Positions 1-7,212 of a stretch of DNA of 19,385 nt are shown here, one piece after another; within the stretch, counting starts at the first letter, position 1; each line of letters begins with the position of its first letter. The notes beneath the pieces are model-generated. The model was not told where the DNA came from. It searched no databases and worked only from the letters and a program-made list of their open reading frames with translations. Origin of the DNA: Ga0074130 sp035492055 (lineage in GTDB: Bacteria > Pseudomonadota > Gammaproteobacteria > Burkholderiales > Rhodocyclaceae). Location: the NCBI GenBank assembly GCA_035492055.1, contig DATJJR010000025.1:1-19385 (forward strand). The letters are read 5' to 3'. The translations under genes and the position numbers were made by a program.

Positions 1-1140
1 CAGCTCCGCATCGGCTATTTGTCGGCCGACTACAAGTCGCATCCGATGGCCTTCCTGATGGGCGACATTTACGCTCGGCATGATCGAAGGCGCTTCATGG
101 TGTTTGCGTATTCGGTGGGGCCGGAAGGCGACAATCCGCAGCGTGATCGGGTGAAGCGCGGCGTTGATATCTTCCGCAATCTGCATGGCTGGGCTGTCGA
201 GGATGCAGCACAGCGCATTGCAAACGACGGCATCGACATCCTGGTCGATCCGTGCGGCTTCATGCTCAACATGCGACAGGATGTTCTGGCGCTGAAGCCG
301 GCGCCGATACAGGTGTCTTACATCGGCATGCCCGGCACGTATGGTGCGCCGTATATGGACTACACCCTGCTGGATCGACAAATTCTGACGCCGCAGACGC
401 GTATGTTCTGGGACGAAAAAATCGCTTATCTGCCGGACTGTGCCTATCACTGCGAAATGCCGAACATCGCTCGGACATCAACGCGTCAGGAGGAAGGACT
501 GCCGCCGGATGGATTGGTGTTCGGTGCGCTCCACCACAGCCGCAAACTCGATCCGAGAAGTTTCGCGGTGTGGATGGATCTGCTGCGCAAGATTCCGCAC
601 AGTGTGTTGTGGCTGGTCTGCGAAACAGACGAACAAGCCAATACACTGAAGCGTAATGCTGAAGGGCACGGCATTGCATCGGAGCGTATTGTCGTCGCTC
701 GCTTTGTGCCGCACGATGCGCATCTGGCCCGTTTCACCCTGGCCGATGTATTTCTCGATCTCTTCGAGTACAACGGCCACACGACAACGATCGAGGCATT
801 GACGGCGGGTGTACCGGTGATCACCTTGCGCGGTGAAACCGCAGTCGCACGCGTTGCTGCCAGCATGCTTTCAGCACACGGTTTGCCGGAGTTGATTGCA
901 GACAGCGTGGGTGAATACAAGGCACTTGCACACCGCTTTGCTGCCGATATCGAATGGCGAACTGACATCTGTCGCCGCACGCGCGACTATGCTGGCAGCC
1001 GCTTATTTCGTCCGGAATATCGGGTACGCGAAATTGAAGCGGCATTCGAAACGATGTGGGCGCGGCACATGGCAGGTTTGCCGCCGGAAGACTTCGACGT
1101 GCCGCCTGCGGATGCAGGCTTGCAAGTGCACGGTGACTAG
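1..1140 (+). CDS. O-GlcNAc transferase-like (SPINDLY/OGT, GT41) glycosyltransferase, C-terminal part; 5' end outside window
   Basis: The reading frame is open from base 1 and ends at TAG 1138-1140, giving 379 residues of a longer protein. It matches the catalytic half of the GT41 family, which transfers GlcNAc or another sugar from a UDP-sugar to protein Ser/Thr. Visible family motifs are IGYLSADYKSHP near residues 4-15 (conserved His14), PAPIQVSYIGMPGTYG near 101-116, HHSRKLDP with Lys182 at the usual UDP-binding lysine position, and LDLFEYNGHTT at 252-262 followed by a GVPVITLRG segment. Full-length members carry N-terminal TPR repeats; these would lie upstream of the window and cannot be seen. 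The family usually has Pro-Tyr-Asn-Gly where this one has Glu-Tyr-Asn-Gly. A TTG at 19 could be mistaken for a start, but the in-frame codons before it encode the conserved motif. Its stop overlaps the folA stop on the other strand. Acceptor protein unknown. Confidence 0.85.
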   Translation, partial: QLRIGYLSADYKSHPMAFLMGDIYARHDRRRFMVFAYSVGPEGDNPQRDRVKRGVDIFRNLHGWAVEDAAQRIANDGIDILVDPCGFMLNMRQDVLALKPAPIQVSYIGMPGTYGAPYMDYTLLDRQILTPQTRMFWDEKIAYLPDCAYHCEMPNIARTSTRQEEGLPPDGLVFGALHHSRKLDPRSFAVWMDLLRKIPHSVLWLVCETDEQANTLKRNAEGHGIASERIVVARFVPHDAHLARFTLADVFLDLFEYNGHTTTIEALTAGVPVITLRGETAVARVAASMLSAHGLPELIADSVGEYKALAHRFAADIEWRTDICRRTRDYAGSRLFRPEYRVREIEAAFETMWARHMAGLPPEDFDVPPADAGLQVHGD

Positions 1141-1655
1141 CGTCGCACGTAGGTCACGAAGTCGAATTCCAGCCCTGATTCGTTGCGACGACAATCGCGA
1201 AAGAGCACTTTCCAGTCGTCGCCATTGAATTCCGGAAAGCGGGTGTCGCCATCAAAAGCCTGATGAATCTCGGTGAGTTCCAGGCAATCGGCTGCAGCGA
1301 GTGTTTCTGCATAGAGCTGACCGCCACCAATGACGAAGAATTTCTCGCTGTTGCGACAGGCAGCATGTGCTGCCGAGATTGATGGAAAAACTTCGGCGCC
1401 CGGTGCAACGTAATCGACATTGCGCGAGATGACGATGTTGCGGCGATTCGGCAGCGGCCGGAAACGTTCCGGCAGAGATTCCCACGTTCTGCGCCCCATC
1501 ACGACGGCGTGACCGTTGGTGAGTTCGCGGAAATGCTTCAAGTCTTCAGGCAAGTGCCATGGCATTGCGCCAACGCCATCGGCACCGGTTTGGCCGATGA
1601 TGCCGTTGGCGGCGACGCAGGCGATAAGAATGATTTGTGGATTGTGTTCGGACAT
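1137..1655 (-). CDS. folA: Dihydrofolate reductase
   Basis: This 172-residue cytosolic enzyme reduces dihydrofolate to tetrahydrofolate with NADPH, recycling the dihydrofolate made by thymidylate synthase. Recognisable elements are the N-terminal strand IILIACVAANGIIG (8-21), the substrate loop MPWHLPEDLKHF (31-42) with the catalytic acidic residue at Asp38, the NADPH-binding GRRTWESLP (54-62), and VIGGGQLY (108-115). Compared with E. coli FolA there are about five extra residues (around 22-29) between the Ile-Gly and Met-Pro-Trp motifs, in the Met20 loop. The ATG lies one base after the glgA stop (TGA C ATG). I see no good Shine-Dalgarno there, so translation is probably coupled to glgA and the gene appears to be the last member of the glycogen operon. 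The stop shares a CTAG with the convergent glycosyltransferase gene. Confidence 0.95.
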   Translation of the reverse strand: MSEHNPQIILIACVAANGIIGQTGADGVGAMPWHLPEDLKHFRELTNGHAVVMGRRTWESLPERFRPLPNRRNIVISRNVDYVAPGAEVFPSISAAHAACRNSEKFFVIGGGQLYAETLAAADCLELTEIHQAFDGDTRFPEFNGDDWKVLFRDCRRNESGLEFDFVTYVRR

Positions 1656-1656
1656 G

Positions 1657-3108
1657 TCAGTGCGTCAATGAAGTGTACAGCGCAGCGTATTGCTGCGCAG
1701 GATGTTCCCAGCCATGCTCCGCGGCCATGGCATTCTTCTGAAGATCGCGCCACAGGCGTGGCCTTTTCCATAGTGCGGCGGCACGACGAATTGCATTCAG
1801 CAGCTCGGTCGGTTCGGCGCGTTCGAATACGAAGCCATTGCCATGCGATTTGTCGGTGGCATCAACGATGGTATCGGCCAAGCCGCCGGTCGCGCGGACG
1901 ATGGGTGGTGTGCCGTAACGCAAGCTGTACATCTGATTCAGCCCGCAAGGTTCGAAACGCGAAGGCATGAGGAAACTGTCACATCCTGCTTCGATCAGAT
2001 GCGCAAGACTTTCATCAAAGCCGATACGCACAGCGACCTGCTCCGGATGGCGTTGTGCCAATTCACGGAAGGATTGTTCGAGCCCGGCATCACCGCTGCC
2101 AAGCACGACAAGTTGCGCCGGTAATTTCACCAGTGCGTCGGCACAAGCCAATAGCAAATCCAGGCCCTTTTGACCGGACAGGCGACTGACCACGCCGAAT
2201 AATGGCATTTCATCAGTAACAGGCAAATCCATGCGTGCCTGAACTGCCTGTTTATTTTTCAACTTGGTACCGAGTTTCACGCGGCTGTATTTGGCCGCGA
2301 GATACCGATCCGTGGCCGGGTTCCATTGTGCGTCGTCAATGCCGTTGAGAATGCCGCTGAGCGCGTCGCCACGCCAGCGTAGCAGACCGGCCATACCCAT
2401 GCCGTCGCGGTCAGTACGGATTTCCTCGGCGTAAGTCGGGCTAACGGTCGTGACGCGATTCGCATGCTGAATGCCGCCCTTGAGGAAAGACAAATGTCCG
2501 TAATACTCGACGCCATCGATATTCCACGCCTGTGGCGGCAAGCCGAGTTCATGCAGCGTATGCGGTCCGAAGAGACCCTGGAATGCGAGATTGTGGATTG
2601 TCAGCACGCTCTTCGCCACCGGTGTCAGCACGTAGTGCAGATACACAGGCGCGAGCGCAGTTTGCCAGTCATGACAATGCAGGACCTGAGGCTTCCATGG
2701 CAACGGACTTGCTGTACTGGAGAGCAGCGCGGCAACATAGGACAACAATCCGAAGCGCACCGCATTGTCATGCCAGTCGCGGCCGTCGCTACCGAGATAC
2801 GGGTTGCCTTCACGCGCATAGCAGGCCTGGCAATCAAGCAGCAGTAGCGGAATCCCTTCGGGCGTAATGGCCTCGCGCAACGCCGCCCCAGGGAAAACAC
2901 CGAAATGTGCCGGTAGCGTGGCGACCATCGGCGCATTGGGGAACGCCTTGGCGAGTGCCGGGTAGTACGGAATCAGAACACGTACATCTGCGCCACGTGC
3001 GGCGAGTGCCGGCGGCAACGCTGCTCCGACGTCGCCCAGACCGCCAGTCTTGACCCAGGGTGCGAGCTCGGAGGTGGCGAAGAGAATGCTCATTGGCGCA
3101 GCGGCCAT
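1657..3108 (-). CDS. glgA: Glycogen synthase (ADP-glucose:1,4-alpha-glucan glucosyltransferase, GT5)
   Basis: This 483-residue enzyme (E. coli GlgA has 477) elongates alpha-1,4-glucan from ADP-glucose in the cytosol. It has the GT-B fold signatures in order: KTGGLGDV at 20-27 (ADP-glucose lysine at 20), HCHDWQ at 144-149, VSRLSGQKG at 307-315 with the conserved Arg309 and Lys314, and PSRFEPCGLNQ at 382-392 with the catalytic Glu386. ATGGLADT follows at 406-413. The ATG at 3108 is kept as the start because the upstream stop is ten bases before it. The in-frame ATG at 3093 (MSILFATSE) begins where most family members begin and is an equally plausible start; neither has a strong Shine-Dalgarno. 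The gene lies between the small exported-protein gene and folA in the probable glgC-to-folA operon. Confidence 0.97.
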   Translation of the reverse strand: MAAAPMSILFATSELAPWVKTGGLGDVGAALPPALAARGADVRVLIPYYPALAKAFPNAPMVATLPAHFGVFPGAALREAITPEGIPLLLLDCQACYAREGNPYLGSDGRDWHDNAVRFGLLSYVAALLSSTASPLPWKPQVLHCHDWQTALAPVYLHYVLTPVAKSVLTIHNLAFQGLFGPHTLHELGLPPQAWNIDGVEYYGHLSFLKGGIQHANRVTTVSPTYAEEIRTDRDGMGMAGLLRWRGDALSGILNGIDDAQWNPATDRYLAAKYSRVKLGTKLKNKQAVQARMDLPVTDEMPLFGVVSRLSGQKGLDLLLACADALVKLPAQLVVLGSGDAGLEQSFRELAQRHPEQVAVRIGFDESLAHLIEAGCDSFLMPSRFEPCGLNQMYSLRYGTPPIVRATGGLADTIVDATDKSHGNGFVFERAEPTELLNAIRRAAALWKRPRLWRDLQKNAMAAEHGWEHPAQQYAALYTSLTH

Positions 3109-3118
3109 TGAGATGCGC

Positions 3119-3640
3119 TTACTTGCAGAGATTGTCCATCCCCATATCGAAGGTTTCTTCCTCGATCAGCACCTGGCCGTCTGGCTGTCGTCCGACCACC
3201 ATGGTGTAGGCCTTGTCGGTATTGCATTTGCGGGTCATGTAACGATCAGCCGTGATCTTCATGCGATCGCCGATCTTTGCATAATGAATGTTGCTGAATG
3301 TCGAGCTGTCGTTGCGCTGTTTCGCCTTGAACGCCGTGAACGTCAGTATTTGCTGCCATTGCGCACCGGTGATGGTGAGATCACCCTTGTCGCTGTAATG
3401 CAGGCCAGTGACCTTTGCATCCGCGGCATAGAGCTCCGGATAACGACTGTCGAAATTGACGTTCCATTCCTGCATGCGCTTGAAGAAGGTTTCGGCTTCG
3501 GTGCGAGTGACGGCTTGCGATTGCGCGTCGGCGGCAAATGCGGATGTGCCAAATAACAACGTGGCGACAAGTGTAACGGCCCGCATTGCACGTTTGGCCG
3601 CATTCCCGCTTGCGGGTACTGCTGTGCTTTTCATGTTCAT
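3119..3640 (-). CDS. Small exported protein, possibly NTF2/SnoaL-like
   Basis: This is a 173-residue protein whose family I do not recognise with certainty. The first 36 residues look like a Sec signal peptide: charged residues (Lys16, Arg17, Arg20), a hydrophobic stretch AVTLVATLLFG (21-31), then SAFA before Ala37, giving a mature protein of about 137 residues. The mature part has an amphipathic N-terminal helix region (TEAETFFKRMQEW) followed by alternating strand-like segments such as FSNIHYAKIGDRMKITADRY and VLIEEETFDMG. This resembles the cone-shaped NTF2/SnoaL fold, but I infer that from pattern only. It has just two cysteines, in RKCNTD and in the C-terminal NLCK, which could form a disulfide in the periplasm. 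Its ATG overlaps the pgi stop (ATGA); a second ATG lies two codons later. Function is unknown; an exported protein inside an operon of cytosolic glycogen enzymes is unexpected. Confidence 0.8.
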   Translation of the reverse strand: MNMKSTAVPASGNAAKRAMRAVTLVATLLFGTSAFAADAQSQAVTRTEAETFFKRMQEWNVNFDSRYPELYAADAKVTGLHYSDKGDLTITGAQWQQILTFTAFKAKQRNDSSTFSNIHYAKIGDRMKITADRYMTRKCNTDKAYTMVVGRQPDGQVLIEEETFDMGMDNLCK

Positions 3641-5223
3641 GCCGACGATTCTACTCTGCTCGCTTTTACCAGGCCTGCTGTCGAGCTGTCGAGCGTGTCA
3701 CCGGATGTTGCGGTTCCTTCGAGTACCGGTACCAGTCGTGCGGCGAGTTGCTTGCCGTATTCCACACCCCATTGATCGAAGGAGTTGATGTCCCACAAGC
3801 AGCCGGCGACGAAAACCTTGTGTTCGTAAAGCGCGACAAGCTGCCCGATGCTGCGCGGCGTAATGGCCGGCATCAGCAAGGTGTTCGAAGGCTGGTTGCC
3901 GGGGAAAACCTTGTTCGGCGCCAATGTTGCATCGGTCCCTTCGGCAAGGACTTCGGCCAGCGTCTTGCCGAGCATTAATGCCTGGCTTTGCGCAAAGCAG
4001 TTGGCCAGCAATTTCGTGTGATGGCCCGGCAGTTCATAGTCGGGCCGCTTCACGGCAATGAAGTCGCAAGGAATCAGGCGTCCGCCTTGGTGAATCAACT
4101 GATAGAACGCATGTTGTCCGTTGGTGCCCGGTTCGCCCCAGATCACGGGACAGGCGGGCGATGTCAGCTCAGCACCTTCGCGATCGACGCGCTTGCCATT
4201 GGATTCCATTTCCAGTTGCTGGAGATGGCGCGTCAGTAATTCAAGTGATTGGCTGTAGGGAAGAATTGCTTGTGTAGGAGCACCGAGAAAGCTCGTGTTC
4301 CATACCTGCAGTAAACCCAGCAATGCCGGCAGGTTCTGGCCGATGGGCGCGTTGAAGAAATGCTCGTCCATGCTCGCGGCCCCGGCGAGCAGTTGCGAGA
4401 AGTTATCGAAACCTATGGCCAATGCCACCGACAAGCCAACCGATGACCACAGGGAATAACGTCCGCCGACCCAATCCCAGAATGCAAAGGCATTATCGGT
4501 ATCGATGCCGAATTTCGCCACCTCGCCAAGATTGGTGGAGACGGCCACAAAGTGCTTTGAGACGGCATCTGCGCCCAAGCTCGTGGTCAGCCAGTCGCGC
4601 GCCGAACGCGCATTCAGCATCGTCTCCTGCGTCGTGAATGTCTTGCTGCAGATGATGAACAGCGTCGTGGCCGGATCCAGAGTTTTGAGTGTCAACGCAA
4701 GATCGGCGCCATCGAGATTGGCCACGTAATGCACGCGAAAATTCGGTATCGCATGTTTGACCAGGGCACGTGTCACCATTCGGGGGCCGAGGTCGGAGCC
4801 GCCGATGCCAATGTTCACCACGTCGGTGATCCGTTTGCCGGTTGCGCCGCGCCATGCACCGTCATGAATATCGGCGCAGAACTGCTTCATCTGCGCCAAT
4901 ACGGCTGAAACCTCTGGGCGCGGCAGCGGCGCGCGCAGCCACGTGTGACCGACTGCACGTGCTTCGCTCTGATTGATCGTGTCACCGGACTTCATGCGCG
5001 CCATCCAGCCATGCATGTCGGCGGATTGCCAGAGTGCGCCGAGGAGTTCCATGGTTTCACTGTTGACGCGCTGCTTCGAATAGTCGAGCAGCCAGCCGTC
5101 GAATTCCACGGAGAAATTGGCAAAACGCTGTGCATCTGCGGCAAACAGTTCGCGCAAGTGCGGCAACGGTGTCGCCGTATGCGCGAGCAGTGCACGCCAG
5201 GCGGGCAATGAGGTCAGTGTCAT
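3637..5223 (-). CDS. pgi: Glucose-6-phosphate isomerase
   Basis: This 528-residue cytosolic enzyme interconverts glucose-6-phosphate and fructose-6-phosphate. Both family signatures are present: DWVGGRYSLWSSVGL at 250-264 and GCLWDINSFDQWGVEYGK at 474-491. By alignment with the animal and E. coli enzymes the catalytic residues are Glu340 (in MESNGK), His371 (in TNGQH) and Lys491; the Glu-to-His spacing of 31 residues is conserved. IGIGGSDLGPRM at 138-149 is the phosphate-binding region. The C-terminus after about residue 500 is a low-complexity Ser/Thr-rich tail. The start is nine bases after the stop of the upstream GH57 gene, and the stop overlaps the next gene's start by four bases, so the genes are probably cotranslated. 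In this setting it would connect gluconeogenic fructose-6-phosphate to glycogen and back. Confidence 0.97.
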   Translation of the reverse strand: MTLTSLPAWRALLAHTATPLPHLRELFAADAQRFANFSVEFDGWLLDYSKQRVNSETMELLGALWQSADMHGWMARMKSGDTINQSEARAVGHTWLRAPLPRPEVSAVLAQMKQFCADIHDGAWRGATGKRITDVVNIGIGGSDLGPRMVTRALVKHAIPNFRVHYVANLDGADLALTLKTLDPATTLFIICSKTFTTQETMLNARSARDWLTTSLGADAVSKHFVAVSTNLGEVAKFGIDTDNAFAFWDWVGGRYSLWSSVGLSVALAIGFDNFSQLLAGAASMDEHFFNAPIGQNLPALLGLLQVWNTSFLGAPTQAILPYSQSLELLTRHLQQLEMESNGKRVDREGAELTSPACPVIWGEPGTNGQHAFYQLIHQGGRLIPCDFIAVKRPDYELPGHHTKLLANCFAQSQALMLGKTLAEVLAEGTDATLAPNKVFPGNQPSNTLLMPAITPRSIGQLVALYEHKVFVAGCLWDINSFDQWGVEYGKQLAARLVPVLEGTATSGDTLDSSTAGLVKASRVESSA

Positions 5224-5232
5224 GATCGGATT

Positions 5233-7203
5233 CTAGCCTTCACCGGTTTTGCATTCGAGAGACAGCGTGAGTGTATCGCCGGCTTTCATCGTGCGTTTCA
5301 ACGTAAGGGTGGCCGCCTGCATGATTTTCTCGAAGCCGGCTTCGGATTGCGAGACGGTGAAATGCGGGCGACCGAAAATAGCGACAGGACGACTGGCATT
5401 CAAAATCAACCGGCCGCCGAGTACGCCATCGACCAGCGCAAGCTGATTGGCTTCCTGAAGATCCAATGCTTGCCCGAAGCCGCACGGAACGCGACCATCG
5501 GACAGACGATAACGGCCAGCGAAACCATCGCAGCTTGGCATGGCAAGGTTGAGCTCGACTTGCAAGACACCATCGTTGCTGGCGATATAAGTGACGGTCA
5601 GTACACCTTTGTCGATGCGATAGTGCTTGCTCAAACCTGTTGCGCTATAGGTCCTTGCGTCAGCGTCGGTATGACTGTAGCTTGGTGCCACGTCGTTCCA
5701 GAGATCGACAAAAAGGCCGCGCGGCCGGATGTCCGGCACGACGTCGGTGGCCGTGATCTTGTCCTTGAAGGCGATACGATCATGTGCGGAGACGATGCCG
5801 TCGCCTGCGTGTTCTCCGTGGGGTGTGTTGCCAGGGGCCGAAGCGGCATCGACGATGCGTGCGTGATAACCCTCTTCATAGCGGCGCAAGGTGTCACCGA
5901 AATTCTGCGTCAAGATGTAGCTGGAGAGCTCCACAAGTGCGGCATCGCTATCCTGCCGTATGACCGCGAGCAATTTTTCGTCGGCCAGAAAGACTTCCCT
6001 GCATCCATTGTGGTCAAGGTCGGCGATCGACAGTGCTTCACGCGGCGTGAGCCGTGCTTCCAGTGCAAGCAAATTGTTCCAGATGGCACGCCGTAAGTGA
6101 GGGAGATACAGACCGCCAAACAAGCCGTGCCAGTATGCATCGTTTGCCTGGGCACGATGCAGCAGTTCGCGTAACTCGTCGTTCGCGTTTTCGGGCAGTC
6201 GCGATGACGCCGACAGCATGCGTTTGTGCATCCAGTTCGATTCGGTGTAACGCGACAGGAAATTGCGCCAGATGCCGCCCCGCAGAAACGGCTTGTGCGC
6301 TTCGAAACGGCCCTGTTGCTTTTCCGATTCAACAAGTGCGTGATACGCCCGTGCGGCCGGGCCGGGCAAGGACCATTCGTTCATCTCGATGTATGACGTG
6401 GTCGGCAGATAGACGATGCCGCGGGTTTTTTGCTCGGCGTGAAATTCGGCGTAGGTTTGTGTACGGATCAATGGCGAAGCGAGTACGCCTTCGATGAATT
6501 GCGCGAGCCAGCCGCGTTCGTAGACCCAATTGTAGGTTTCCGGCCAGATGCCGAATTTCTCGATATCGTCGAAATAAACGACGGCTCGCTGTCCTTGGCG
6601 GGCGAGCTCTTCCATCCATGCCACGGTTTCGTGCGCAGGGGCAAACGGCAAGCGATAGCGCGCCTGCTCGGAAATGGGGAAAAGATCGAGCGTACAGCCG
6701 CTTTCTTCCGTTGTATAAAAACTGTCGAGCCTGTCTGCAGGAGTGCCGGCACAAAGAAAGTGATAGTCATCAACCGCCACGTAATCGATACCGGCTTCTT
6801 CGAGTGACGCGGCGACTGCGGATTCCCACACACGTTCGGTCAGCCATGCCCCGCGTGGACGGACACCGACGTAGCGCTCGAGTTTCTGCGACAAGGCATC
6901 GATCTGTGTCAGCCGATCACGATGCGGAATTGCTGCCAGCACGGGCTCACAATCGCCGGAGCCGAACCATTCGACTTGTCCGCGTCGTGTCATTTCGGCG
7001 AGCAATTTCATGTCGTCAGGATGGCGTTCGTAAAGCACATCGAGCAGCCAACCGGAGAAATGCACACTGAAGCGGAAATCCGGATATTTGTGGAGCGTAC
7101 GGATGAACATGCCGTAGCAACGCAAATGTGCGTCGTCGATGACCTCGGTGAAGTTGCCAACAGGCTGGTGCGCATGTACGCCCAACAAAAGGCTGATTGT
7201 CAT
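5233..7203 (-). CDS. GH57 4-alpha-glucanotransferase-type enzyme
   Basis: This 656-residue protein is close in length and motif order to the GH57 4-alpha-glucanotransferase of Thermococcus litoralis (659 residues), which moves alpha-1,4-glucan segments between chains. GH57 regions seen: GVHAHQPVGNF (8-18), GQVEWFGSGDCEP (75-87), GAWLTERVWE (118-127) with nucleophile Glu123, and YFDDIEKFGIWPETY (210-224) with Asp213 the likely acid/base. The conserved blocks WSLPGPAA (277-284), ESNWMHKRML (321-330) and NDAYWHGLFGGLYLPHLRRA (354-373) follow. The remaining 260 residues look like the beta-sandwich domain of this subfamily (DUF1926-type), with no signal peptide, so it is probably cytosolic. The start has a Shine-Dalgarno (AAGGA) fused to the upstream stop codon, nine bases from the previous gene. 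Activity could be transfer or hydrolysis; GH57 subfamily assignment by sequence is good but not proof. Confidence 0.9.
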   Translation of the reverse strand: MTISLLLGVHAHQPVGNFTEVIDDAHLRCYGMFIRTLHKYPDFRFSVHFSGWLLDVLYERHPDDMKLLAEMTRRGQVEWFGSGDCEPVLAAIPHRDRLTQIDALSQKLERYVGVRPRGAWLTERVWESAVAASLEEAGIDYVAVDDYHFLCAGTPADRLDSFYTTEESGCTLDLFPISEQARYRLPFAPAHETVAWMEELARQGQRAVVYFDDIEKFGIWPETYNWVYERGWLAQFIEGVLASPLIRTQTYAEFHAEQKTRGIVYLPTTSYIEMNEWSLPGPAARAYHALVESEKQQGRFEAHKPFLRGGIWRNFLSRYTESNWMHKRMLSASSRLPENANDELRELLHRAQANDAYWHGLFGGLYLPHLRRAIWNNLLALEARLTPREALSIADLDHNGCREVFLADEKLLAVIRQDSDAALVELSSYILTQNFGDTLRRYEEGYHARIVDAASAPGNTPHGEHAGDGIVSAHDRIAFKDKITATDVVPDIRPRGLFVDLWNDVAPSYSHTDADARTYSATGLSKHYRIDKGVLTVTYIASNDGVLQVELNLAMPSCDGFAGRYRLSDGRVPCGFGQALDLQEANQLALVDGVLGGRLILNASRPVAIFGRPHFTVSQSEAGFEKIMQAATLTLKRTMKAGDTLTLSLECKTGEG

Positions 7204-7212
7204 TGAGTGTCC

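Noticed and set aside
3050..3556. Plus-strand 168-residue open frame across the glgA start and exported-protein gene
   Set aside because: The minus-strand genes have signal peptide and glycogen synthase motifs; this frame has none.
5347..6096. Plus-strand 249-residue open frame
   Set aside because: It is entirely antisense to the GH57 glucanotransferase, has no recognisable motif, and is explained by codon bias in a GC-rich gene.
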